Below, piece after piece: positions 27,162 through 35,810 of a stretch of 64,000 nucleotides of DNA. The translations under genes and the position numbers were made by a program. Position 1 is the stretch's first letter. Each line of letters opens with the position of its first letter. The notes under the pieces are model-generated. The model was not told where the DNA came from. It saw only the letters and a list, made by a program, of their open reading frames with translations, and made no database searches. Location: positions 8,322,501-8,386,500 of the forward strand of contig NZ_CP094526.1 of assembly GCF_029910095.1 (NCBI RefSeq), read 5' to 3'. Source of the DNA: Bradyrhizobium sp. ISRA464. GTDB taxonomy: Bacteria; Pseudomonadota; Alphaproteobacteria; Rhizobiales; Xanthobacteraceae.

Positions 27162-29522
27162 CTATCCGCGTCGACGATCGGCCTTCTGGAAGGTCGACCG
27201 TAGAAAGGTGACGGTCGGCCGCAGGATGGTCAGGTCGGCAACCAGAGCCAGAACCATTGCGAAGGTGCTGAGCCACCCGAACATCCGCAGCGCCGGCAGA
27301 TTGGAGAACACCGTCACGATCAGCCCGCATGACAGCACGACCGAGGTCAGAATCAGGGCCGGCCCGACCAATATCGTAGCCCGCCTGACGCTGGCGGCCG
27401 AACCGTCACCCAGGAGTTCCTCGAGCCGCAGGCGATTGAGGAAGTGGATGGTCGCGCTCAAGCCCAAACCAAAGGAGACAGTGAGTGCTACAACGCTGGC
27501 AAACTGCAGGCCGTCGCCCAGCACCCACAGCACCGTTCCGGCGACCACAATCGGAAACACCGCAGGCAGGATGCTGGCAAGCATGGCCTGCATCGATCGG
27601 AAAGCGAGGCCGATGAAGGCGGCGACGAACACCGCCTCCACTGTCAGGCCGCGACTGAGCTTTTCGATCATCCTTGCGCTGTTTTGCGCCGCGACCGCGG
27701 ACAAGCTCGTCACGGAAATTGCATAGCCCGGATATTGCTTCCGCACCGCATCCAGCGCCCGGTCCAGCGAGGCTACGATTGGGCGGATCTGGCTGGCATC
27801 GATGTCGGGGACGCGCCCGGCGACGACCACGGCATCCTGATTGGCGGACACGAACCGCCGCACCAGATAGCGGGGAAGAATGTCGACATAGCGCTTCAGC
27901 GTCGCTGTATCGGGCTTGCCGGTCTGCGCCAGCCAGCGCCGCAGGGTCTCGAGCGACCAGACATTACTGATCCCGCGCTGATGCTCCATGATGCCGTGGA
28001 CCTCGGCGATAACGTCGAGCGTTTGCGGCACATAGAGCGATGCGCCCTTCGGGAACTGGATCATGACATTGATCGGGTTGGATCCGGTCAGCTCGGAATC
28101 AAGACGACCGGCCGCTGCGACCGCCTGGCCGCGGTCGGGCACCTCGTCGGCAAGGCGATAGCGCGGTTGCAGATGTTCGTAGATCGAACCGAAGCCGATC
28201 ACGGCGAGGAGCCCGATCATCGTATAAAGCCCAGGACGGGAAACGATGCGGCCTGCGATCCAGCCGCAGGCAAGGCGCAGCGCATTCACCGCCCGATCGG
28301 CACGCCGGGCCCGTTCTGCAAATCCGGCTTCGTGGCGAACCAGCAGGATTCCGAACAGCGGCACCAGCAGCAGCACCGTCACCAGCGCAATGACGGTTGC
28401 AATCAGGCCGGCCTCGCCGAAGGCGCGGATCAGGTCCGACTGCGTGAACTGCAGCGCGATAAACGATAGGGCTGCCGTGCCGTGGGTCAGCACGCAGGCC
28501 GGCCCCACGACGATGATGGCATCGCGGAACGCCGCAAATCGATCCTTGCCGGCGATCATCCTATCGCGGGCAAAGAAGGTGAGCTGCATGCTGTCGGAGA
28601 AGCTGATCACCATGATCAGCGGCGTCATCACATTCAGGAAGATGTTGAGCTTGAATCCCAGCCAGCCCAGGGTGCCGAGACCAAGCAGGATCGCGATCAG
28701 CGGCGGCCCCGCCGCAACGGCCATGAACGACACCCGGCGGAAGAACAGAATTGAGATCAGACAGCCGGCGGCAAAGCCTGCGGCGTTGTAGATGACCCGG
28801 TCGCGCTCCAGCGCATGGCGGATTTCGAGCTGCATGACCGGCACGCCGGTGAGACTTGCCTTCAGCCCCGTCCCGGCAAGGTCGCCTGCGGCGGTGGAGC
28901 GGATATCGTGGACGATCGCAGCGAGCTTGGCGCCCCGTGCCGCCTGGGGATCGAGCGCCAGTACGATCAGGGTGAGATCGCCGTCCTTCGACAACAGTTT
29001 GCCGCGAATAATCTCGTTCGAAGCGATGCGGGAAACCAATGCTTGATAGGCGTTGCCATGCGGCAGCTGACCGGGGACCAGCGGCGCAGGCGGCCGGTCG
29101 CCCTGCGGCGGCTCGCGGGCCGAGAACAGCGAAATCACGCCCCTCGTCCCATCGATGAGCTGCAAGTCGGTGACCAGGTTGCGCAAACGGCTAAGTGAGG
29201 TACGCTCGAGCAGCGATTTTCCTTCGATCACGACGAGGACGTCGAATTCGCTGGAGGGAAAGCGACGCGACTCCAGCTCATATTGCCTGAACGAAGGTGT
29301 ATCGGACCTGAAGAGCTGGCTTAGCGAATCGTCGATACGGATCCGTGGAATGCCGAACCCGGCCGCAACAACCAGCACCGCCGCAACACTGGCCACGATC
29401 GCCGGGAATCTCAAGGATAAGAGTCCCATACGCTCGATACCAAGCGCGAGCTCGCTTCGGCGATCGCGCAAGATCCGCCGACCTCGCCGCAGTGCGCGCA
29501 TGATCTGCAGCCTGCGGTTCAT
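27162..29522 (-). CDS. MMPL/RND-superfamily exporter (HAE3-like)
   Basis: About 786 residues from the ATG at 29522, which is preceded by GAGG; the frame extends to 29603 but overlaps the upstream small membrane frame. Two homologous halves each have a leading helix, a periplasmic loop and a five-helix SSD/MMPL bundle (for example GFAAGCLISILFF and AVFVAAFIGLAFR). The short periplasmic loops separate it from drug-type RND pumps. Relatives export lipids, hopanoids or other hydrophobic compounds. The first loop has FRSDTPSFRQYELESRRFP, typical of the HAE3 group. Substrate unknown. The gene directly follows a small two-helix membrane frame, probably as one unit. Confidence 0.85.
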   Translation of the reverse strand: MNRRLQIMRALRRGRRILRDRRSELALGIERMGLLSLRFPAIVASVAAVLVVAAGFGIPRIRIDDSLSQLFRSDTPSFRQYELESRRFPSSEFDVLVVIEGKSLLERTSLSRLRNLVTDLQLIDGTRGVISLFSAREPPQGDRPPAPLVPGQLPHGNAYQALVSRIASNEIIRGKLLSKDGDLTLIVLALDPQAARGAKLAAIVHDIRSTAAGDLAGTGLKASLTGVPVMQLEIRHALERDRVIYNAAGFAAGCLISILFFRRVSFMAVAAGPPLIAILLGLGTLGWLGFKLNIFLNVMTPLIMVISFSDSMQLTFFARDRMIAGKDRFAAFRDAIIVVGPACVLTHGTAALSFIALQFTQSDLIRAFGEAGLIATVIALVTVLLLVPLFGILLVRHEAGFAERARRADRAVNALRLACGWIAGRIVSRPGLYTMIGLLAVIGFGSIYEHLQPRYRLADEVPDRGQAVAAAGRLDSELTGSNPINVMIQFPKGASLYVPQTLDVIAEVHGIMEHQRGISNVWSLETLRRWLAQTGKPDTATLKRYVDILPRYLVRRFVSANQDAVVVAGRVPDIDASQIRPIVASLDRALDAVRKQYPGYAISVTSLSAVAAQNSARMIEKLSRGLTVEAVFVAAFIGLAFRSMQAMLASILPAVFPIVVAGTVLWVLGDGLQFASVVALTVSFGLGLSATIHFLNRLRLEELLGDGSAASVRRATILVGPALILTSVVLSCGLIVTVFSNLPALRMFGWLSTFAMVLALVADLTILRPTVTFLRSTFQKADRRRG

Positions 29523-29538
29523 GCAATCCTCGAAGCGC

Positions 29539-29814
29539 TCATGATCCGCGCCGCTCCGGTCGATCGGTCGGATCCGATTGCCCGGAACCAAACATCGCCT
29601 CAAGTGCCCGCCAGACCAGCTCGACTAATGATAACAGGATGAGCAAGGTGACCGATGACAGCAGTATCCCCAATGCCAGTTGGTCAGTTCCTCGCGTGGC
29701 CCAGAGGGCGATTAGGGCCGCCGCGACCAGCGCCGCCCATGACAGAACCGCCGCGGCCTCGCGCTCTGTCCTGCTTTGTTCACCCCGCCGATTTTCCAGG
29801 ATATCGTTCGCGAG
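29539..29814 (-). CDS. Small two-helix membrane protein frame without an ordinary start codon
   Basis: On the minus strand, a frame open from 29814 to a TGA at 29539-29541 encodes about 91 residues with two strong hydrophobic helices (AAAVLSWAALVAAALIALW and LGILLSSVTLLILLSLVELVW) and a charged tail. It ends 16 bp before the MMPL start. No ATG or GTG occurs in frame before the first helix; CTG is the only near-start. An ATG does exist in another frame upstream (MLSTDSRTISW), so a frameshift may have separated the start from the body. Membrane character and operon position argue it was coding. Confidence 0.45.
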   Translation of the reverse strand, partial: LANDILENRRGEQSRTEREAAAVLSWAALVAAALIALWATRGTDQLALGILLSSVTLLILLSLVELVWRALEAMFGSGQSDPTDRPERRGS

Positions 29815-30134
29815 TCAGTGCTCAGCATTCCAATCCGGCGACAGGCCCGCTTGTTCCTGAACCTTTGCCTGAACAGCAACCGGGTGTCACAAATCGCCGT
29901 GAACCGCCGCGTTGCGCGACCGACCACAAATCTCAAGATGAATTCACGTTGGAAGTTCACGTTGGTAGCTTTAGCCCTTTGCGGATGCCGCTCATGCGCG
30001 CCGCTTGTCAGACTGTTCGGAACAAAGAGGATCGACGAACGTTCGAAAGTTGATCGTGGCGGGGGCCGGACGCCACATATGCCATCCGGCCAAGGTGGCA
30101 ACCGAATCCACCTTCAATCGGCGCATCGACCGCC

Positions 30135-30734
30135 ATGGATTCCTTTGAGCTGAACAAGGTCCTCGGAGCGATTTTGGCGGGCTGCATCGTGGTGCTCTGT
30201 GTCCACCTTCTTGCAAACTCAATCTTCGCTCCCGTTCAGCCGGCCAAGCCAGGCTTCCAGATCGCGGCTCAGCAGCCGGCCTCATCCGCTCCGGCTGCGA
30301 GGACAGAGGCGCCAGCACCGATCGCGACCCGCCTTGCCAGCGCGGACGTCAATCGCGGCAAGTCGGAGACCAAGGTCTGCATGACCTGTCATACGCTGAA
30401 CAAGGGCGGCCCGAACAAGGTCGGCCCGAATCTCTGGGGCGTGGTCGATCGGCCGAGGGCATCCCATCCAGGGTTCGACTACTCGGCTGCGATGAAGGCC
30501 AAAGGCGGCAAATGGACCTTCGACGAGATCGACAAATTCCTGACCCACCCACAAGGCTATATTCCCGGAACCAAGATGACTTTCAGTGGAATCCAGAGTT
30601 CTGGCCAGCGGGCCAACCTGATCGCCTATCTGCGCACTCTCTCGGATAATCCCGTGCCGCTGCCGCAGGCCGCTGCACCAGCCTCGTCGGGCAGCGCGCA
30701 AAGCCCATCACAGAAGGGCAAGGCTGGAGGCTAG
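30135..30734 (+). CDS. Membrane-anchored class I cytochrome c (CycM-like)
   Basis: A 199-residue protein with an N-terminal membrane anchor (residues about 8-27), an Ala/Pro-rich linker, and one cytochrome c domain. Haem attachment is CMTCH (residues about 82-86) in the context GKSETKVCMTCHTLNKGG, and the axial Met is in PGTKMTF (about 148). The anchor plus mitochondrial-type cytochrome fold is that of CycM, which carries electrons from the bc1 complex to an aa3 oxidase in Bradyrhizobium. A C-terminal Pro/Ser/Lys tail is added. An oxidase gene pair lies 9 kb downstream, and a degraded Rieske gene is adjacent, so this is probably part of an accessory respiratory set. Confidence 0.85.
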   Translation: MDSFELNKVLGAILAGCIVVLCVHLLANSIFAPVQPAKPGFQIAAQQPASSAPAARTEAPAPIATRLASADVNRGKSETKVCMTCHTLNKGGPNKVGPNLWGVVDRPRASHPGFDYSAAMKAKGGKWTFDEIDKFLTHPQGYIPGTKMTFSGIQSSGQRANLIAYLRTLSDNPVPLPQAAAPASSGSAQSPSQKGKAGG

Positions 30735-30764
30735 CATCGAGGCCGATCGGCAGTCGAGACAGAT

Positions 30765-31240
30765 TCAGATCTGCTTGATCGAGGAGAATTCAAAATTGGA
30801 ATCCGACGGGTTCTCGCCGATGCGTATCATGGTATCGCTCAGAAAATGATAGGGCGGGATTGGGAGGTTGTAGGGCGCGGGCACGCTGTTGAACACGCGC
30901 CCGGCCAGATCATGCTTCGAGCCATGGTAACCGCCGGGCCAGTTGGCGGGCGGCGACGTCGGATTGGGCTGCGGTTCATAGAGCGGGATGCATCCTAGGT
31001 GAGTACAGATGCCGACGACGACGCCGAACTCTGGTTTGGTCGAGCGATGCCCATTCTCCACGTAAGGCGCCTGTTGTAGTTCGGACGATTTCGGATCGGC
31101 CAACCGTACGCCGCACAGCGCGAACCTTTCTCCGATTTCATGATCGCTTCGCCCGGAATTAAGTTGATTTTGTTCGGCTCTGCATCGAAGCTTTCCAGAT
31201 TGATCATGCAGACAATGACATCACCCGGTACGCGCTCCGG
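30765..31240 (-). pseudogene. Rieske iron-sulfur protein of a cytochrome bc1 complex, degraded
   Basis: The C-terminal frame (30765-31103) reads clearly as a ubiquinol-cytochrome c reductase Rieske subunit: VVVGICTHLGCIPLYEPQP with the first ligand pair, then GGYHGSKHDLAGRVF and PAPYNLPIPPYHF. Intact relatives have four more residues, FCPC, before HGS; exactly these are missing at 30926/30927, removing the second cysteine ligand and its disulfide partner. Upstream similarity (INLIPGEAIMKSEKGS, WPIRNRP) continues in a different frame, so at least one frameshift is also present. The protein cannot bind a Rieske cluster. The 5' boundary is approximate. Confidence 0.75.
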
Positions 31241-31403
31241 GCGGAGGCGCGTTGTCGAGTTCAATTCAAGCAACGACGCCGGGCGCCAGAGCCGAGGGCA
31301 GACGCAAATCAGCGAGGCAGCAAGCACAAGCCGACATAGCCAAGAGGTCAAGACCAGCGGATAACCGCACTAAGAGAGATTGCAATAGACAGCGGAGGGC
31401 ACC

Positions 31404-31616
31404 GTGCCACAATTCGATCGCGAGCTTGTTGCGCTCATGCGGAGCGCGCTTGAGGATGTGATGTCGAAGGTGCCTCCGAAGATCTCCAACACAGCAACCA
31501 AGGCTTTTCTCGCAGAATGCATTCTCAAGGCTGCTGCGCAGGGCCACACCAGCTACAACGAGCTCCTGGCTGCGGCGACTGATCACCTTCAATCCATCAT
31601 GACGATGTTTTCATGA
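31404..31616 (+). CDS. Small helical protein of unknown function
   Basis: A 70-residue protein starting at a GTG at 31404 with GGAGGG 7 nt upstream. It is predicted to be all helical (LVALMRSALEDVMSKVP, then ATKAFLAECILKAAAQGH) and soluble. I do not recognise the family, but the clean ribosome-binding site and even composition favour a real gene. It stands alone between the Rieske and livF relics. Confidence 0.55.
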   Translation: MPQFDRELVALMRSALEDVMSKVPPKISNTATKAFLAECILKAAAQGHTSYNELLAAATDHLQSIMTMFS

Positions 31617-32217
31617 GGACCGTCGGCGACGCACTTCCAGACCGAGGACTTCTGTAAAGTTGCTGTCTGCATCAGACAAGGCAGATGATCTGGTCAATTG
31701 CTGATGCAGCCTGCAGCGTCACGCGGCGCGGACGTTTTGCTCCACCAGCAGCACGGAAATTCCAGAGGCACGAGCCCCGCGGATGACCTTGAAGACGTCG
31801 CGAACGACAAGCGGCGCAAGTTCCTGCGACGGCCCGTCGAGGATCCGAGTGCACGGTCGCCGCTTCGCTTTGTTACGAAATGTTCATTCGCGCCGACCGC
31901 TGGGAGCGACCGCCGGTGACTACCAGCGGGAACCTTCGAACGACTTTTCTGTTGCTCTAGTTGCTCAGCACGAGACCAAGCTGATCGGACCTGCATTCAG
32001 CGAACCGGCCAGCGTGAGTTGCGATCGCCGACTGATCCAACTCTCTTGGCGAGCCTGCTGCGAGTGAATCCATCTTTTGCGCTCGACCTGTTGCGCGCAA
32101 GGGATAGAGCGTCGCTCGCGATCTCAGACGGTCAAAGGTGCACGTGATCCTGGGATGTCGCCACCCAAAGTTCGGTTTCGTCAGCCTGATTGGTCCCGCC
32201 AGATGAAGTGATCGAAA
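31617..32217. other. Intergenic region with a livF relic
   Basis: Apart from the livF fragment at 31719-31847 no coding signal is evident on either strand. The 370 bp before the UPF0182 gene hold no obvious promoter dyad. Confidence 0.4.
31719..31847 (-). pseudogene. Fragment of a LivF-type branched-chain amino acid ABC ATPase
   Basis: A 42-residue minus-strand stretch reads RILDGPSQELAPLVVRDVF, then VIRGARASGISVLLVEQNVRAA, ending at a TGA. This is the Walker B/D-loop/H-loop-proximal segment of LivF (normally LLDEPSxGLAPxxV...LLVEQNVxxAL). The Walker B Asp-Glu is altered to Asp-Gly. The rest of the gene is not found nearby. It is a relic of a Liv transporter; a Liv-type binding protein survives at 25435. 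Confidence 0.75.
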
Positions 32218-35124
32218 ATGGCCACAGAGCCGGTGCGCCGGGAATGGCGCTGGTCCAAACCGCCGAGAAACCGGGACACCGGCCTCGCACCCCAAGGATC
32301 GCCCCGACGATGGGGGTTGTATCTTGTTTTAGCTATCCTGATAGGAGCGATCCTGCTCGAAGTCCCGGCCTATCTCCAGAAGTGGCTGTGGATGCGACAA
32401 CTCGGCTATCTCGAAATCTTCCGGACCCTGCTCTCGGTCCAATGGGGCATGTTTTTCCTTGGCTTTGTGTTCGCCTTCCTGTTCTTCTGGTCCAACCTTC
32501 GACAGGCGATCCGCAGCGCCTTTCTTTTGCACGGCGGATTCCCGACCGAGGACCTTGGCGGCCCTTGGGGGACTGCGACCCGCAACGTGCGCACCCAGCA
32601 GTACGGACTCGCCTGGCTGCGGGCGGCTGAAATCGGGACCAGCGGTATCGTCGCCTGGGCCTTCGCCCTCGCCTTCAGCTCGAATTGGAACACCTACCTG
32701 CGCTTTCGCTACGGCGGCGACTACGGATTGCGCGATCCTCTGTTTGGCATCGATATCGGCTTCTATCTTTTCCACCTGCCCTTCTACGAACTGGAGCAGC
32801 ATTTTCTCGGCTATCTGGCTTTCGTCACGCTCGCTGCGGTCGTCGGGGTCTATATTATCGGCTCGTCGTTTCAGGCGATCGGCGGCGACCTCACATCGCA
32901 TACCACCCGAAGCGCGATCAGGCACACGTCTGCACTGCTCCTGGTTCTGGTCGCACTCGCCGGCTGGGAGTTCTATCTCGACCGCTACAATTTGGTCTAT
33001 TCGACGCTGGGAGTCGTCTACGGAGCGGGTTATGCCGCCGATCATGTCACCCGGATCGCGCTAATGTTCATGCTGGGCGTCTCGATCGCATCCTGCTTGC
33101 TGCTAGCAATCAGCCTGTTTCGACCGCAAATGCGTACCATCACGACGGGCACCGTCGCATATGTTGTCCTGTATTCGCTCAGCGTCTTGTTGCTGCCGGC
33201 CGTTGTTCAGCACTATGTCGTTCAACCCAACGAGTTAGCCCTCGAGACCCCTTATCTCAAAAGATCCATTGCGTTTACCCGGACAGCCTACGGGCTCGAG
33301 AAGGTCAAGGACGCCTCTTATCCGGCCCTCGCGGATTTGACGTCTGCGGCAATTGCCAGGAATCAGGATACAACCGGCAACATTCGGCTATGGGATGATC
33401 GCCCTCTGCTCCAGACCTATCAGCAGACCCAGGCGATCCGCCTCTATTACAAGTTCTACAACGTCAGTACAGACCGCTATCGCCTCGCGGACGGTTACCA
33501 CCAGGTCATGCTTTCGACCAGGGAATTGTCGTCAAAGCTCCCTTCAAAAGCTCAAACCTGGGTCAATGAACGGCTGCAGTTCACGCACGGCAACGGCGTC
33601 GTCATGAACTTCGTTTCGAAGACCGCGGGAGACGGTGTCCCGCAATACATCCTCGACAATATACCGGCGCGATCAGATTTCGGATTACAGGTCACACGGC
33701 CGGAAATCTATTACGGCAAATCAATGCGGGGATATCGAATTGTCGCCACTCGCGTGAAGGAATTCGATTATCCGAAGGGCGACGACAACGTCTACACCAG
33801 CTACGCAGGCAGCGGGGGCGTTCCACTGGACAATTTCTGGAAGCGAGCGCTGTTTGCCTGGACTCAGGGCGACGTCAACATTCTCTTGACGTCCTATCTA
33901 AACCCGGAGAGCCGTATTCAGATCTGGCGCCGCGTCCGCGAGCGAGTTGCGCAGATAGCCCCGTTTCTGCGTTTTGACGACGACCCCTATCCCGTGGTCA
34001 GCGATGGCAAGCTGTACTGGATTGAGGACGCCTATACGGTTTCCGACTATTTCCCGTATTCAAATCCTTCGCGCGCGCCCGTGCAGCAGAGTCACGTCGA
34101 GGCAAGGAGAGGCTTCGCGGTCAATCCGGGCGGCCACATGGTCCCGCCTCCAACGACTGCCGCAGAGGCCGACACCGAGCTGACCAGCGGTCTGAATTAC
34201 ATCAGGAACTCAGTGAAGGTTGTGATCGACATGTATAATGGCACGGTCCGATTCTACGCGATGGATCCTGCAGACCCGATACTGGCCGTCTATCGTCGCG
34301 CATTCCCGGGCGTGTTCGCCGACCTCTCGAAGCTCTCGGGAGACCTGAAGAGCCATTTGCGTTATCCCCAAGGCCTGTTCGCGATCCAAGCCGACCAATA
34401 CAGGCTCTTCCACATGACGGATCCTCAGGTTTTCTACAATCAGGAGGACCTCTGGCAGTTTCCGAACGAGCACTACGAGGGCGAGACGCATTTCATGCAG
34501 CCGTACTATGTCCTGATGAAGTTGCCCGGCAGCGAGAGGCTCGAGTATCTGCTCATGACTCCGTTCACTCCGCCGGGCCGCGACAACATGATCGCGTGGA
34601 TGGCAGCAAAATGCGACTTTCCCGACTATGGAAAGATCATCGTCTTCCTGTTGCCGAAAGAAAAGCTCATCTACGGACCGAGCCAGGTCGAGGCCATGAT
34701 CGACCAGAATACCAACATTTCCCGACAACTCTCCCTGTGGGACCAGCGCGGCTCACATGTTATTCGCGGTAGGCAAATCGTCACTCCGGTCGAGAACTCA
34801 TTTCTCTACGTGGAGCCGATTTACCTGACGGCCACGGGTATTCCCTTTCCGCAGCTCAAGCGCGTCATCGTCGCAGCCGACGGCAAGGTGACGATGGCGC
34901 CGACACTTGATGCGGCGCTCGTCGACCTTTTCAGGCCGCAACAGTCGGCGACAGGGCCAGCACTGACGACGGGTCAAAGCGGAAACGGGCGGAAGCAAAT
35001 GAGCATCGATCAGGCCAGAAAGGCCTTGGACCAAGCAAAGAAGGCATTGCAGCTAGGCAACTGGGAAGAGTTCGGCAAGGCGATGGGCGCGCTCGATCGC
35101 CAGCTATCGACAACATCAAATTGA
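32218..35124 (+). CDS. UPF0182 family large membrane protein
   Basis: A 968-residue protein. The first third has about seven transmembrane helices (for example GLYLVLAILIGAILLEV, GMFFLGFVFAFLFFW). The remaining two thirds form a large extracytoplasmic domain with family hallmarks such as RSIAFTRTAYGL, YPVVSDGKLYWIEDAYT, PFTPPGRDNMIAWMAA and QLSLWDQRGSHVIRG. The tail contains a short helix with a Lys/Ala repeat (QARKALDQAKKALQLGNW). Length and layout match UPF0182, which has no established function. It is rather isolated, with a decayed region on each side. More common in actinobacteria and cyanobacteria than in alphaproteobacteria, as far as I recall, so transfer is possible. Confidence 0.9.
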   Translation: MATEPVRREWRWSKPPRNRDTGLAPQGSPRRWGLYLVLAILIGAILLEVPAYLQKWLWMRQLGYLEIFRTLLSVQWGMFFLGFVFAFLFFWSNLRQAIRSAFLLHGGFPTEDLGGPWGTATRNVRTQQYGLAWLRAAEIGTSGIVAWAFALAFSSNWNTYLRFRYGGDYGLRDPLFGIDIGFYLFHLPFYELEQHFLGYLAFVTLAAVVGVYIIGSSFQAIGGDLTSHTTRSAIRHTSALLLVLVALAGWEFYLDRYNLVYSTLGVVYGAGYAADHVTRIALMFMLGVSIASCLLLAISLFRPQMRTITTGTVAYVVLYSLSVLLLPAVVQHYVVQPNELALETPYLKRSIAFTRTAYGLEKVKDASYPALADLTSAAIARNQDTTGNIRLWDDRPLLQTYQQTQAIRLYYKFYNVSTDRYRLADGYHQVMLSTRELSSKLPSKAQTWVNERLQFTHGNGVVMNFVSKTAGDGVPQYILDNIPARSDFGLQVTRPEIYYGKSMRGYRIVATRVKEFDYPKGDDNVYTSYAGSGGVPLDNFWKRALFAWTQGDVNILLTSYLNPESRIQIWRRVRERVAQIAPFLRFDDDPYPVVSDGKLYWIEDAYTVSDYFPYSNPSRAPVQQSHVEARRGFAVNPGGHMVPPPTTAAEADTELTSGLNYIRNSVKVVIDMYNGTVRFYAMDPADPILAVYRRAFPGVFADLSKLSGDLKSHLRYPQGLFAIQADQYRLFHMTDPQVFYNQEDLWQFPNEHYEGETHFMQPYYVLMKLPGSERLEYLLMTPFTPPGRDNMIAWMAAKCDFPDYGKIIVFLLPKEKLIYGPSQVEAMIDQNTNISRQLSLWDQRGSHVIRGRQIVTPVENSFLYVEPIYLTATGIPFPQLKRVIVAADGKVTMAPTLDAALVDLFRPQQSATGPALTTGQSGNGRKQMSIDQARKALDQAKKALQLGNWEEFGKAMGALDRQLSTTSN

Positions 35125-35810
35125 GTGTGGCGCATTGGCGGGCCGCAAACAATTTGCCTAGTCGAGCGCGCCTTAACATCATGGACGATGTCATCGCGAA
35201 CAGAGATCGCCCGGGCTCTGGCGAGACGGCAGAGCCTTCGGGGAGTGCTCGCGCGGCCAGGGATGAGGAGACGTTCCGTTCGTCGTGCCTGAGACGCATA
35301 CCACACTGAAGATGACGTCGACCGATCTTCTGGAATCGACAAGTGCAACGGCTGAGGCGGCGTTCCGTATCTCGATCATAGTATTGTCGGACAAGCGCAG
35401 AAGCTTGGCTATGATGCGCCACAACACCATTCTATCGCGATCCATCAAGGAGACTGATCTCCTCTACAAAACTCCCGCCCCAGGCCGATCGTCGTTGAGC
35501 ACGACGTGCCACCGCACTCGTGCTGCAGTCAGGGGATCACGGACGAAAGGTTCCATTAATTCCATGTCATGCCTGGCGGACCACGCGATCCGCGGGGAAC
35601 CTTTGGTTGGACCGTTTGTTCTCGCGAGAAGAAAACGACAGCGACAGGCGATGCCGCACGAACGGACGACCGGAGCGCGGTACAACAAGCCTGTTTGCGC
35701 AGCCAACCCAGCCGGGTAGCGGGGTCGCGGGAGATCAAGGCAACACTGATCAGCGAAGCGGCAATGCCGACTGATCAGGCGCTGGCATCGAGGACTTGGA
35801 AAAAACCTCC
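35125..35810. other. Intergenic region, no gene recognised
   Basis: About 690 bp with short frames on both strands, none with recognisable domains, a signal peptide or a ribosome-binding site. CTGATCAG occurs twice near the right end (about 35748 and 35770), perhaps part of the ABC gene's control region. Confidence 0.35.

Noticed and set aside
35285-35719. 144-codon plus-strand frame before the ABC transporter
   Set aside because: No domain, no ribosome-binding site, irregular composition.
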